In this document: positions 24,418 through 33,689 of the stretch, one piece after another
Numbering within the stretch: the first letter of the stretch is position 1
Layout: the number at the start of each line of letters is the position of its first letter
From: RGIG8767 sp964386235
Lineage (GTDB): Bacteria > Bacillota > Clostridia > Lachnospirales > Lachnospiraceae
Direction: 5' to 3'
Length of the DNA stretch: 33,720 nucleotides
Assembly: GCA_964386235.1 (NCBI GenBank)
Contig: CAYLSH010000013.1
Location: forward strand, 1-33,720
The notes under the pieces: model-generated
The model's input: only the letters and a program-made list of their open reading frames with translations
What the model was told of the DNA's origin: nothing
Database searches by the model: none
Made by a program: the position numbers and the translations under genes

Positions 24418-25767
24418 ATGTCAAGATTATTTGGAACAGACGGTGTAAGAGGAGTGGCAAACGAGGAACTGACTCCTTTACTGGCAATGCAGCTTGGTCA
24501 GGCGGGTGCCTACGTTTTAACGAAAGAAAATGAACATAAACCTACGATCATGGTGGGATGCGATACACGTATTTCGGGTGATATGCTTGCAAACGCATTA
24601 ATGGCAGGTGTCTGCAGTGTTGGCGCTAATGCAGTTTATGTTGGGGTAATTCCGACTCCCGCGGTAGCGTATCTGACCAGAAAATATAAGGTGGATGCCG
24701 GTGTTGTGATTTCTGCTTCACACAATCCGGTGGAATTTAACGGAATCAAGTTTTTTGATGGCAATGGATACAAACTTCCCGATGAAATGGAAGATGAGAT
24801 TGAGGCATTGATTAAGAGCAATATGAAGGATGTACCCTTTCCGACAGGATCCCGTGTGGGTAAGATCAAATACCGTACGGACGCAAGGGAAGAATATATC
24901 AACCATGCAGTACAGTCCGTGCCCGTGGATCTTACAGGCATGAAGGTAGTAATTGATACGGCAGAAGGAGCGTCCTTTTATACGTCCGTGGAAGCGATCA
25001 AAGAGCTTGGAGCAGAAGTGATCGCTATCCATAACAACCCGGATGGATCCAATATCAATGCAAACTGTGGTTCCACCCATATGGAAGAACTGCAGGCGCG
25101 TGTGGTATATGAAAAAGCCAATATCGGTCTTGCATTTGACGGAGATGCGGACAGACTTCTTGCAGTTGACGAGAAAGGAAATCTGGTGGATGGTGACCAG
25201 ATCATGGCGATTGTCGGCAATCATATGAGAAGTCAGGGCAAATTAAAGAAGGATACGATCGTAGTAACGGTTATGAGTAATCTTGGTTTTACTTTAATGG
25301 CAAAAGAACAGAACCTGAATGTAGAGACCACGAAAGTTGGAGACCGTTATGTGCTGGAGCGCATGAAAGAGATCGGTGCCAGTCTGGGTGGTGAACAGTC
25401 CGGACACGTAATTTTCCTAGATGAAAATACAACTGGTGATGGTCTGCTGAGTGCTCTGCATCTGTTACAGGTGTTAGTGGATACAGGGAAGCCGTTGTCG
25501 GAACTGAGCCAGATTATGACCGTACTTCCGCAGGCGCTGGTGAATGCAAAAGTGCCAAATCACAAAAAGGAACATTATATGGATTATCCGGAGATTGCAG
25601 AGGCAATTGATAAACTGGATAAAATGTTTGCCGGGGAAGGAAGAGTATTGATTCGTCCCTCCGGAACAGAGCCGAAGGTTCGTGTTATGATCGAAGGAAA
25701 GGATCAGGCAGTCATTGATGCGGAAGCAAAGAAACTGGCAGAACTGATTCAGAATACTATGTTATAG
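24418..25767 (+). CDS. glmM: Phosphoglucosamine mutase
   Basis: It converts glucosamine-6-phosphate to glucosamine-1-phosphate, on the path to UDP-GlcNAc and peptidoglycan. The 449 residues are the standard length. The phosphoserine is S101 in ISASHNP, the metal loop is D241-G-D-A-D-R246, the sugar-binding motif is GEQSGH, and the phosphate-binding loop is RPSGTEPKVRVM. The ATG follows AGGAG. It is the last gene of the c-di-AMP operon, separated from cdaR by 57 bases. GlmM can inhibit CdaA directly in several Firmicutes, so the operon links precursor supply to the signal. Confidence 0.97.
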   Translation: MSRLFGTDGVRGVANEELTPLLAMQLGQAGAYVLTKENEHKPTIMVGCDTRISGDMLANALMAGVCSVGANAVYVGVIPTPAVAYLTRKYKVDAGVVISASHNPVEFNGIKFFDGNGYKLPDEMEDEIEALIKSNMKDVPFPTGSRVGKIKYRTDAREEYINHAVQSVPVDLTGMKVVIDTAEGASFYTSVEAIKELGAEVIAIHNNPDGSNINANCGSTHMEELQARVVYEKANIGLAFDGDADRLLAVDEKGNLVDGDQIMAIVGNHMRSQGKLKKDTIVVTVMSNLGFTLMAKEQNLNVETTKVGDRYVLERMKEIGASLGGEQSGHVIFLDENTTGDGLLSALHLLQVLVDTGKPLSELSQIMTVLPQALVNAKVPNHKKEHYMDYPEIAEAIDKLDKMFAGEGRVLIRPSGTEPKVRVMIEGKDQAVIDAEAKKLAELIQNTML

Positions 25768-25790
25768 AATGACATATTATAAAATATTAG

Positions 25791-25819
25791 TTGAGATAAT
25801 TATTTAAAAGTGTTATCAT
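25791..25819 (+). promoter_or_regulatory. Promoter of the HPr gene
   Basis: TTGAGA (25791-25796), a 17-base AT-rich spacer and TATCAT (25814-25819), both boxes 5 of 6. A GGAGG-class site then precedes the start codon at 25858. Confidence 0.65.
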
Positions 25820-25857
25820 AAACAAGAGCGATAGACATAAATTGGAGGAGATACACA

Positions 25858-26121
25858 ATGGTAAGCCAGAAGGTGGTTATTAAGAATCCGACCGGACTAC
25901 ACCTAAGACCAGCAGGAATCCTATGTAAGGAAGCGATGCAGTTTAAGTCATTAATAACATTTTCTTTTAATGAGACAACAGCGAATGCGAAAAGTGTCCT
26001 GAGTGTTCTTGGTGCATGTGTGAAATGCGGTGATGAAATAGAACTTCGTTGCGACGGCGAAGATGAAGAAGAAGCATTACGTGCTTTGGTGACGGCCGTT
26101 GAAAGTGGACTAGGAGAATAA
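25858..26121 (+). CDS. HPr-family phosphocarrier protein
   Basis: An 87-residue HPr. H15 in GLHLRPA is the phosphoryl acceptor from enzyme I, with R17 beside it. S46 in NAKSVLSVLG is at the position that HPr kinase modifies in Firmicutes for carbon catabolite control. With both residues present it could serve the phosphotransferase system and CcpA signalling, whereas Crh lacks His15. No ptsI follows. It is a single-gene unit with its own promoter and terminator, which suggests independent and possibly high expression. A specialised HPr paralogue cannot be excluded, because the body differs noticeably from typical ptsH. Confidence 0.88.
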   Translation: MVSQKVVIKNPTGLHLRPAGILCKEAMQFKSLITFSFNETTANAKSVLSVLGACVKCGDEIELRCDGEDEEEALRALVTAVESGLGE

Positions 26122-26130
26122 ATATTTGCA

Positions 26131-26153
26131 GCCCGCCTGTTTTTCAGGCGGGC
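26131..26153 (+). terminator. Terminator after the HPr gene
   Basis: A perfect 9-bp stem GCCCGCCTG / CAGGCGGGC around a T-rich loop, followed by ATTTGTTTGTTT. Confidence 0.8.
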
Positions 26154-26204
26154 ATTTGTTTGTTTATAAATGAATATCGGAAAAGATAAGAGGAGGATGG
26201 AAAA

Positions 26205-27878
26205 ATGTTGAATTACTCACGTTATAAGAGAAACCCGGTCATGGATTATCCGCAGAGAGAGTGGCCGAATAAAGAGATTGAAAAAGCACCGATCTGGTGT
26301 AGTGTGGATCTTCGAGATGGAAATCAGGCCCTGATCGATCCCATGCAGGTAGAAGAAAAGATAGAAATGTTCCAGTATCTGATCAAATTGGGATTTCGCG
26401 ATATCGAGATTGGATTTCCCGCAGCAAGTCAGATTGAATTTGATTTTCTCCGCCAGTTAGTAGACCGGAAACTGATTCCGGATGATGTAAGAGTACAGGT
26501 TCTGACACAGTGCCGTGAAGAATTGATCGATCGTACATTTGAAGCAATCGAAGGGATTAAGAAAGTAATCGTACATATTTACAATTCCACATCAACTCTG
26601 CAGAGAGATGTCGTATTTGGTATGAGTCGCGAAGAAATTACAGATATTGCGATCAAAGGCACCCGTATGGTAAAAGAACGTGCGAAGAATTTCCCGGGAG
26701 AGATCATTTTAGAGTATTCTCCGGAAAGTTTTACGGGAACAGAGATGGACTATGCATTGGAGATCTGCACGGCGGTCCAGAGAGAATGGGGACCGACCAA
26801 AGAACACCCCATCATTATCAATCTTCCATCCACAGTGGAGATGACGACCCCCAATGTGTATGCGGATCAGATTGAATGGATGAATAAACATTTTGAAGAC
26901 AGAGAGAGCATTGTTTTAAGTGTGCATCCTCACAATGACAGAGGTACGGGTGTTGCCAGTGCGGAACTTGCAATGTTAGCAGGTGCGGATCGTGTGGAAG
27001 GCACTTTATTCGGCAATGGAGAGCGTACCGGTAATGTGGATGTATTAAATATTGCCTATAATATGTTTTCACAGGGTATTAACCCGGAACTGGAACTGGA
27101 GCATATCAATGAGATCATTGAGATCTATGAAAGATGCTGCAAGATTCCGATCCATCCAAGACACCCTTATGCAGGTAAACTGGTATTTACAGCATTCTCC
27201 GGTTCTCATCAGGATGCGATCAACAAGGGTGTAAAAGCCATGAAGGAACGCAACGGACAGTATTGGGAGGTTCCGTATCTTCCAATCGATCCTTCCGATA
27301 TCGGAAGAGAATATGAACCGATCGTTCGTATCAATTCCCAGTCCGGTAAAGGTGGTGTTGCCTTTATCATGGATATTTATTTTGGATTCAAACTGCCAAA
27401 AGCAATGCATAAAGAGTTTGCGAATGTGATTCAGAAAGTATCTGAAGTACAGGGTGAAGTATCTCCGGATGAGATTATGAATAAATTCTCCGAAGAATAC
27501 CTGAATCAGAAAGAGCCTCTCCATTTCCGCAAATTAAAGGTGGATGATCTCAGTGATGAAACGGAGAGTGCATTTGATACAAAAGTTACGGTAGTCTACA
27601 CGGATCATGGAGTGGAAAAATCCTTCCAGAGTGTGGGTAACGGACCGATCGATGCCGTAAAACGCGGTATTGAAGAAAATCTTGGTTTCTCCATCAAGAT
27701 CTTAGATTACAATGAACATGCACTGCAGAGTGGCTCTAATTCCCAGGCTGCTGCATACATTCATCTTCTGGATGCAGAAACAGGTCACGTCACCTATGGT
27801 GTCGGCGTAAGTTCCAACATTACACGCGCTTCCGTAAGAGCTATCTTCTCAGCCATGAATCGTCTGGGATTAGAATAA
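26205..27878 (+). CDS. leuA: 2-isopropylmalate synthase
   Basis: It condenses acetyl-CoA with 2-oxoisovalerate in the first committed step of leucine biosynthesis. At 557 residues it is the long LeuA type. The N-terminal TIM barrel has LRDGNQAL (about 37-44) and the metal-binding SVHPHNDRGTG (near 240). The C-terminal region (about 430-557) is the LeuA allosteric dimer domain that senses leucine. It starts after GAGGAGG. No T-box or leucine-rich leader peptide is visible in the roughly 50-base gap after the HPr terminator, so control by leucine may be mainly allosteric. The other leu genes are not in the window. Confidence 0.95.
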   Translation: MLNYSRYKRNPVMDYPQREWPNKEIEKAPIWCSVDLRDGNQALIDPMQVEEKIEMFQYLIKLGFRDIEIGFPAASQIEFDFLRQLVDRKLIPDDVRVQVLTQCREELIDRTFEAIEGIKKVIVHIYNSTSTLQRDVVFGMSREEITDIAIKGTRMVKERAKNFPGEIILEYSPESFTGTEMDYALEICTAVQREWGPTKEHPIIINLPSTVEMTTPNVYADQIEWMNKHFEDRESIVLSVHPHNDRGTGVASAELAMLAGADRVEGTLFGNGERTGNVDVLNIAYNMFSQGINPELELEHINEIIEIYERCCKIPIHPRHPYAGKLVFTAFSGSHQDAINKGVKAMKERNGQYWEVPYLPIDPSDIGREYEPIVRINSQSGKGGVAFIMDIYFGFKLPKAMHKEFANVIQKVSEVQGEVSPDEIMNKFSEEYLNQKEPLHFRKLKVDDLSDETESAFDTKVTVVYTDHGVEKSFQSVGNGPIDAVKRGIEENLGFSIKILDYNEHALQSGSNSQAAAYIHLLDAETGHVTYGVGVSSNITRASVRAIFSAMNRLGLE

Positions 27879-27881
27879 ATA

Positions 27882-27937
27882 AAAAAGTCTGCAATCGGCA
27901 TACTGAATCGTATCAGGATGCTGACTGCAGACTTTTT
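27882..27937. terminator. Bidirectional terminator between leuA and the DUF3048 gene
   Basis: AAAAAGTCTGCA (27882-27893) pairs perfectly with TGCAGACTTTTT (27926-27937), with further imperfect pairing inside. The A and T tracts on either side let it serve the two convergent genes. Confidence 0.82.
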
Positions 27938-28001
27938 ATCGTTCGTCATAAGGATCGTCTGCCTATATTAAGATGTTTTATTAAGTGGGGTAGTCCCCGG
28001 C

Positions 28002-29129
28002 TTAATTGGAATAACTAAAGGTGTCACCATCTTCTACGATGCAGATCATGGTTTTTCCGGTGTTCAGAGTGATCTCCTTACCATTGTCATCATAATAGCG
28101 GGTTGCTCCATAATCAGAGGTCTTACGCCAGTTGACATGTATGCCTTTTCCGTTTGTGAAAAACCATCCGTCGCGGGAAGTATCGTTGCATTGGAAGGCA
28201 AGGTAGCCGTTATCGTCACGTACTTCATGATAAGTAAACTGGATCAGGATGTTTTTAAAAGCAAGTTGTTTGCCTGTGGCTGCGTCCACATGTTCATTGT
28301 CGGGCTGCTGGAAACGGTAATAAAGACCGTCCGCGGCATTGTATTCAAATCGGGTCTGTGTGACCGGATAAGCATTACTTAGATCGATCGTTAACGCATT
28401 GGCTGCGGAAGAACCGTATTCTTCCAGAGTGTTCTGTTTGGCTTTGCCGGCAAACTGAAAATGATTGCTGTCCGCATAGCCGGAACGAGGTGTCATGCTG
28501 TAACCGAGACGGTTTGCTTCGGCGGCGATATCACTGCCATCAAGATAGAGATTTTGAGGTGCGGAGCGATCACTTGTGCGGTAAAACACCCCGGAAGGTG
28601 CAACCAGAGCATTGATGTTGTTGGTATCACTTCGACTGATGACCTCATCAATGTAGAATGGACCGCCGGCATGTATATAGATCGCATCCCATTCAAAAGC
28701 CCAGTAAACATAGTAGTCACGACAACTGCGGATATTGCCCACACGCTCTAAATTTGTCCAGTCTCCAAACACTGCCATCAGACGTGTTAGTTTTCCTTCT
28801 ACGGGACATTCGTATAAAACATCCGCATTGGAGATATTGTACTGGGGAATAGCGGATTTATCATTGGGGATCATAACCGCAAGAGGACGTAAATTGCCGG
28901 TTTCTGCGGTCACCCATTCATTCGTAAGTTTGCTTCGAACCATGCCTTCTTCCGGCGGAACATCATCATCTACAACGATATCGGCAACCTCTGCAACCGG
29001 TGCATTTTCTTTTGTGTTTTCCAAAGTAACTTCTTCGATTATGTCAGATTCTTTTTTGCTTTCGCCGCAGCCGCACACACACAATAAGGTGCTTAGGGAT
29101 AGGACGGCAAACAAAAGTGTTTTTTTCAT
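28002..29129 (-). CDS. DUF3048 domain lipoprotein
   Basis: A 375-residue lipoprotein. It has a basic start and hydrophobic stretch, then a lipobox ending VCGC, with the lipidated cysteine at C21. An acidic linker (about 24-60) precedes the DUF3048 region (YerB-like): an N-terminal part with NADVLYECPVEGKLTRLMAVF and a C-terminal part with GKGIHVNWRKTSD and GKTMICIVEDGD. The biochemical role of this family is unknown; it is surface-exposed on the outer face of the membrane. The ATG at 29129 follows GAGAGG. An in-frame TTG sits one codon upstream. It is transcribed alone, convergent with leuA and divergent from rfbD. Confidence 0.85.
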   Translation of the reverse strand: MKKTLLFAVLSLSTLLCVCGCGESKKESDIIEEVTLENTKENAPVAEVADIVVDDDVPPEEGMVRSKLTNEWVTAETGNLRPLAVMIPNDKSAIPQYNISNADVLYECPVEGKLTRLMAVFGDWTNLERVGNIRSCRDYYVYWAFEWDAIYIHAGGPFYIDEVISRSDTNNINALVAPSGVFYRTSDRSAPQNLYLDGSDIAAEANRLGYSMTPRSGYADSNHFQFAGKAKQNTLEEYGSSAANALTIDLSNAYPVTQTRFEYNAADGLYYRFQQPDNEHVDAATGKQLAFKNILIQFTYHEVRDDNGYLAFQCNDTSRDGWFFTNGKGIHVNWRKTSDYGATRYYDDNGKEITLNTGKTMICIVEDGDTFSYSN

Positions 29130-29178
29130 CAATTCAAAAACCTCTCTTTCCGATATCTGATATACAAAACTTCATGTC

Positions 29179-29207
29179 ATTATATCATATGGAAAGGAAT
29201 CCGTCAT
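29179..29207 (-). promoter_or_regulatory. Promoter of the DUF3048 gene
   Basis: On the minus strand, ATGACG (29207-29202), a 17-base spacer and a perfect TATAAT (29184-29179). It is divergent from the rfbD promoter. Confidence 0.55.
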
Positions 29208-29258
29208 GAAAAATAAGGAAAAACTAAGAAACACCCGCTCCCCAAACACTAAAATAGA

Positions 29259-29286
29259 TTGAACCCTAATAAAAAAATGTTATAAT
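29259..29286 (+). promoter_or_regulatory. Promoter of the rfbD operon
   Basis: TTGAAC (29259-29264), a 16-base spacer and a perfect TATAAT (29281-29286). Transcription would start about 55 bases before the rfbD ATG. Confidence 0.65.
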
Positions 29287-29346
29287 AAGGAAAATGAAAA
29301 TGGAAAGAATAGTAAATATTGTATTCGCAGAAAGGGAACAAATCGT

Positions 29347-30195
29347 ATGAAAAAGATCATCATTACGGGATGTAATGGACAATTAGGAAGAGAAATGAAC
29401 CGTTTATATGCGGGAAATACAGATATAGAACTGGTGAATACGGATGTGGAGGAACTGGATATTACCAGCATTGATGCCGTAATGGAACTGGCAAAAACAG
29501 TGAATCCGTACGCAATCATAAATTGTGCGGCGTATACGGCAGTGGATGCCTGTGAAACGAATCAGGATCTGGCATTTAAGGTTAATACGATCGGACCGCG
29601 TAACCTTGCCATTGCAGCAAGAGAAACGGGTGCCAAACTGCTTCATGTGTCCACGGACTATGTTTTTGACGGCACAAAGCAGACACCCTATTATGAGAGT
29701 GATCCGGTCTGTCCGCAGAGTGTGTACGGAAGTACAAAAGCGGAAGCGGAAAAAATGGTACAGCAGATGGCGGATCGTTATTTTATCCTCCGTACTGCAT
29801 GGCTGTATGGAGATGGTAAGAATTTTGCCAAGACCATGCTTCGTCTTTCCGAAACCAATGATGTGGTAAAAGTCGTTGGCGATCAGTACGGTACGCCAAC
29901 CAGTGCTTACGAATTGGCAAAGGGAATTCATTCTTTATTGTTTACGGACAATTACGGTCTGTTCCATGCCACTTGTGAAGGAAGTTGTAACTGGGCAGAA
30001 TTTGCACAGGAAATCTTCCGCCTTGCCGGAAAAAATACAAGGGTGGAGGCAATCACAACGGCAGAATATGGTGCTCCGGCCAATCGTCCGGCACATTCTG
30101 TTTTGGAAAATTATATGTTTAAGATGACAAACGGATATCTGTTTGCGGATTGGCAGGATGCGATCGCAAAATATCTGAGTGAACTGAATGCATAG
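29347..30195 (+). CDS. rfbD: dTDP-4-dehydrorhamnose reductase
   Basis: The final step of dTDP-L-rhamnose synthesis, NADPH-dependent. 282 residues with an extended short-chain dehydrogenase fold: the nucleotide-binding TGCNGQLGRE (about 8-17), STDYVFDGTK and the catalytic Y127-x-x-x-K131 pair in VYGSTKAEAE. It follows its own promoter and is separated by only 9 bases from a membrane glycosyltransferase-like gene. The rfbA, rfbB and rfbC partners are not in this window, so the pathway must be completed elsewhere. The product would feed rhamnose into cell-wall or capsular glycans. Confidence 0.93.
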   Translation: MKKIIITGCNGQLGREMNRLYAGNTDIELVNTDVEELDITSIDAVMELAKTVNPYAIINCAAYTAVDACETNQDLAFKVNTIGPRNLAIAARETGAKLLHVSTDYVFDGTKQTPYYESDPVCPQSVYGSTKAEAEKMVQQMADRYFILRTAWLYGDGKNFAKTMLRLSETNDVVKVVGDQYGTPTSAYELAKGIHSLLFTDNYGLFHATCEGSCNWAEFAQEIFRLAGKNTRVEAITTAEYGAPANRPAHSVLENYMFKMTNGYLFADWQDAIAKYLSELNA

Positions 30196-30204
30196 GAGTG
30201 ATCT

Positions 30205-31818
30205 GTGAAAAAGGAACGATTATTTTATCCCTGCATGGTTCTTCTTTTGATCCTACAGGTAGGCGCAGCCATTTTTTTCTGTGCACAAAAACAGGGATTT
30301 CATTATGATGAATATTATTCCTATTATTCTTCCAATGTCACGTATGGTCTGCATCCGACGGATGGGGAATGGAAGGATACCAAAGAAATAAGCAGTGAAT
30401 TTATGGCACTTCCGGGAGAGGGATTTGCCTATGATACGGTAAAATTGATGCAGTCGTGGGATGTGCATCCGCCGCTTTATTATTATGTCCTTCGGACGGT
30501 ATGTGTACTGACACCGGGTGTTTTCTCCAAGTGGCAGGGGCTTTCTGTTAATCTTTTATTCTTTATACTTTCCTGGATCGTTTTAGCCGGGATCACCAAA
30601 GAACTTACGGAGAATAACAGGAAAAAAATAGTCATTGTCAGTGCATTGTTTGGTTTTTCACCCGCCATTTTATCGGGCATTACCTTTATCAGGATGTATA
30701 TGATGCTGACATTTGCCTGTCTGCTCATTTTATATGTGCATATCCGGGCAATCGTGCGGCAGAAAACAACGTTTATCCGTTTTTATCTTCCGGTCATGCT
30801 GCTTTCCTTTTTAGGATTTCAGATTCACTATTATTTTGCCGTATTTTTATTCTTTTTGGCGGCGGCTGTTTCGCTGTATCTTTTCTTCCATAAAGATACA
30901 AGAAAAAGATCGTTTCCGTATGCGGCAAGTGTACTTTGCGGTATGCTGCTTTCGGTAGCAGCGTATCCGGCATGTTTGGGGCATATTTTCAAAGGCTATC
31001 GGGGAACGGAAGCACAGGATGCCTTTTTTGATCCGGGAAATATCGGGCAACGGCTGAATTTTTTCTTTGATCTGACAAATGAATATGTTTTTGGCGGAAT
31101 GCTCGCCATTTTGCTCTTACTTATGATTTTGTTGGGATTGACACAGAAAATGAAAACAAAAACAGATAATAGGACAGTAAAAGACCAATGGAGCCCACAA
31201 AAAAGGGCGTATGCGCTGACGATAGTTGTTTCGCTGGGGTATTTTTTAGTAGTTGCCAAAACGGCTTTACTAAATGCGGAGGAAGCAATCCGTTATGAAA
31301 TGCCGGTGTATGGTCTTTTGGTCCTGCTTGTGGTGTTGTGCCTGTCCTTACAGCTTGGTATCGGTGATTCGGATGCATTTCCGGCAGAGAAAAACAAAAA
31401 GTGGATTCGGGGTATCTTTTTGGTACTAATGGCACTGACTCTGTTAGGACAATTGTATGGATTGACGCAGGGAAAAGTCTGTTTTTTGTATCCGCAGGAT
31501 CGGGAAAACATAGCCTGGGCGGATGCGCACCAAAAAGAGGATATCGTGTATATCTATAGCCCGGACAACCAGTGGATGATCTGGGATGATGCCGAAGAAC
31601 TGATGCAGTATGATGCGATTTATTTTATCAGCAGTGCGCAGGAAAAGGTGGCCGCAGATGAGAGATTATCCGCATCGGACCATGTATATGTCTATAAGAT
31701 GCGTGGAGAACAGGCAGAAGCGGTACTGGAAGAACTGGCGGAAGAAAATGGCGGATTTAGTGAGATTAATTTAATTAAGGAATTATTATATTGTGATCTG
31801 TATGAACTTAAAAGGTAA
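30205..31818 (+). CDS. GT39/ArnT-like polytopic glycosyltransferase
   Basis: 537 residues with about ten to eleven membrane helices followed by a soluble extracytoplasmic tail (about 425-537). The first loop carries HYDEYYSYY, and a later segment has WDVHPPLYYYVLRT. Acidic DE in the first loop and HPPLYY are hallmarks of GT-C enzymes that transfer sugars from polyprenyl phosphate. The acceptor is unknown. The start is GTG 30205, 6 bases after AGGAG. The gene sits directly behind rfbD, which suggests a surface-glycan role. It overlaps the next membrane gene by 26 bases. Confidence 0.75.
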   Translation: MKKERLFYPCMVLLLILQVGAAIFFCAQKQGFHYDEYYSYYSSNVTYGLHPTDGEWKDTKEISSEFMALPGEGFAYDTVKLMQSWDVHPPLYYYVLRTVCVLTPGVFSKWQGLSVNLLFFILSWIVLAGITKELTENNRKKIVIVSALFGFSPAILSGITFIRMYMMLTFACLLILYVHIRAIVRQKTTFIRFYLPVMLLSFLGFQIHYYFAVFLFFLAAAVSLYLFFHKDTRKRSFPYAASVLCGMLLSVAAYPACLGHIFKGYRGTEAQDAFFDPGNIGQRLNFFFDLTNEYVFGGMLAILLLLMILLGLTQKMKTKTDNRTVKDQWSPQKRAYALTIVVSLGYFLVVAKTALLNAEEAIRYEMPVYGLLVLLVVLCLSLQLGIGDSDAFPAEKNKKWIRGIFLVLMALTLLGQLYGLTQGKVCFLYPQDRENIAWADAHQKEDIVYIYSPDNQWMIWDDAEELMQYDAIYFISSAQEKVAADERLSASDHVYVYKMRGEQAEAVLEELAEENGGFSEINLIKELLYCDLYELKR

Positions 31819-33532
31819 AAAAATAATCAAAAATAGTATAGAGAGTTATCTGATCGCCTTTGCATTGATGAATGTATGCGGCATGAAAACTGCGGATATA
31901 TTTCCGCTGCTCTTTTTTGGACTGGCATTGTATTTCCTTAACAGAAAGGCAAAAACAGAGTCCGGAAAAGATGGGGTTATAGCGGGAACCCTGTCTGTTT
32001 TGTTAACGTTACTCTACAGCATGGGGGCATGGCAGGATTTAACCGGGGGACTTACCAATAAACTGTTTTTGGCATTTTACCTTGGTTGTACCATTGCCGG
32101 TCTGGCACTGCTGTTTTATGAAGTGATCCTGTTTGTGCTGGTAAATAGTACGAAGGTCGTTTTGTTTGAGGAAAAGAAGGGATTTCCCCTGAAAGGATTC
32201 TGGATTACGGTGGGGATTTTACTAATCTGTATGCTTCCTTTCTTGCTGATCAATTTCCCGGCGGTAATGACACCGGACAGCCTCAGCCAATACAGGCAGA
32301 TCATAGGAACACAGCATTACAGTGATCATCATCCGTGGCCACACACCATGTTGTTTTCCCTGTTTTATCACATAGGATTTGCACTTACTAAGGACACATA
32401 TGCGGCGATTGCTTTTTATACCGTGGCACAGATGCTGCTGGTAGCACTGGCAGAGGCATATGTATGGGCGGCTCTGTATGAGATGGGATTGAAAAAGAAA
32501 TATTGTGTGGCGGGCATTTTGGTTTTTGTCATCTGCCCCTACAATCTGGTATACAGTGTGACCATCTGGAAGGATATCTTATTTTCCATGGCAGTCATGG
32601 TGCTTTGTGTTACCCTCTTTCGATTGTATGAACAGATGCGTGATGGGATGCACGGAAAAATAAGGGACTGGATCCTATATGGAATCAGTGCTTTTTCCGT
32701 GTGTATGCTGCGACACAATGGTCTGTATGGTTTTCTGGTAGTGGCGGTTATTCTGTTGATTCTGTTTTGGAAAAAGTGGAAGGTCTTAGTGCCCGTTAGT
32801 GTGGGCATTTTATGTGCCTGCTTTATTATCAAAGGCCCGGTTATGGATGCCATGGAAGTGACACCGGGGCAGTTTGTAAATAAATTGTGCATTCCTTTGC
32901 AGCAGGTGTGCCGTGTCGTGGCAAAAGAACTGCCTGTGGAGCCGGAGGAAATGGAACTGATCACAAAGATTGGGGATGTTTCCTTTGTAATAGAAAATTA
33001 TGAGGGAGCCTGCGCAGATCCCATGAAGGAATGGGTGGAAGCGGGCAACCAGGAGTATCTGGTCACACATAAAGGGGATTATCTGAAACTTTGGATCCGC
33101 CTGGGACTGCGTTATCCGGCAGAATATGAACAGGCATTTGTCGACCAGACGAAGGGATACTGGTATCCTATGGCCCCGGAGCAGACGGTGTTCTGGGGGA
33201 TTACGCAGCATGAGACGGGACTGACAGCCCAGCCGGTATTAAAAGGTCCGGTTGTGATCAAATTCTGCGAGATTTTGACAAAATGGTATACGATATTCCC
33301 GATATATGGGATTTTATACAGTATGGGAGCGATGTTCTGGCTTCTGCTGTTATGTGGCACAGTCGCCATCAGAAATCGAAATCTTGCGGCAGTGGGAATG
33401 TGCCAGCCGGTGTTCTGGATCACGGTAACCCTGTTTTTGGCAACACCCATGGTAGCGGATCTGCGTTACAATTATCCGCTGATGATCACGATGCCCTGCA
33501 TTCTGGCAGCGACGTTTTACAGGAAGAGTTGA
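31793..33532 (+). CDS. Large polytopic membrane protein, DUF6020-like (GT-C-like)
   Basis: 579 residues with a dozen or so hydrophobic segments. A conserved-looking periplasmic loop holds MTPDSLSQYRQIIG and SDHHPWPHTMLFSLFY (about 161-195). This D-S and H-H-P-W arrangement resembles the first-loop acidic motif and proline motif of GT-C sugar transferases. I believe it matches the DUF6020 family, from memory. The best start is GTG 31793, 11 bases after AAGGA; the ATG at 31802 lies farther from the site. It overlaps the preceding glycosyltransferase gene, so the two are coupled. Its stop codon is embedded in the -35 box of the next promoter. Confidence 0.65.
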   Translation: MICMNLKGKKIIKNSIESYLIAFALMNVCGMKTADIFPLLFFGLALYFLNRKAKTESGKDGVIAGTLSVLLTLLYSMGAWQDLTGGLTNKLFLAFYLGCTIAGLALLFYEVILFVLVNSTKVVLFEEKKGFPLKGFWITVGILLICMLPFLLINFPAVMTPDSLSQYRQIIGTQHYSDHHPWPHTMLFSLFYHIGFALTKDTYAAIAFYTVAQMLLVALAEAYVWAALYEMGLKKKYCVAGILVFVICPYNLVYSVTIWKDILFSMAVMVLCVTLFRLYEQMRDGMHGKIRDWILYGISAFSVCMLRHNGLYGFLVVAVILLILFWKKWKVLVPVSVGILCACFIIKGPVMDAMEVTPGQFVNKLCIPLQQVCRVVAKELPVEPEEMELITKIGDVSFVIENYEGACADPMKEWVEAGNQEYLVTHKGDYLKLWIRLGLRYPAEYEQAFVDQTKGYWYPMAPEQTVFWGITQHETGLTAQPVLKGPVVIKFCEILTKWYTIFPIYGILYSMGAMFWLLLLCGTVAIRNRNLAAVGMCQPVFWITVTLFLATPMVADLRYNYPLMITMPCILAATFYRKS

Positions 33533-33558
33533 CCTTTTCAGCGTTTATAAAGTATAGT
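33529..33558 (+). promoter_or_regulatory. Promoter of the gene beyond the right edge
   Basis: TTGACC (33529-33534), an 18-base spacer and TATAGT (33553-33558), with TATAAT overlapping at 33558-33563. The -35 includes the stop codon of the upstream gene. Confidence 0.6.
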
Positions 33559-33574
33559 ATAATAAAAAAAGATT

Positions 33575-33689
33575 AGATAATTGCGAAACGAATAAATTGT
33601 ATAAAATGTATATCCAAAAGCAACATGTTTCGGGGAACAGTTGCTTTTGGATATGCATAGGAATGAACTTGGGCGTTTCGCAATTATCT
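33575..33689 (+). ncRNA. Nested palindromic leader or small RNA-like structure
   Basis: The outer arms AGATAATTGCGAAACG (33575-33590) and their exact complement (33674-33689) enclose 15-base linkers on both sides. Inner arms at 33606-33624 and 33640-33658 pair over 19 bp with one G-U, and a small TGTT/AACA stem closes the loop. It lies between a promoter and the probable start codon of the next gene. Whether it acts as a leader element, an independent RNA or a DNA repeat cannot be told from one copy. I do not recognise a known riboswitch. Confidence 0.55.

Noticed and set aside
26154..26204. T-box or leucine attenuator before leuA
   Set aside because: The gap after the HPr terminator is only about 50 bases, with no specifier hairpin, antiterminator or leucine-codon run.
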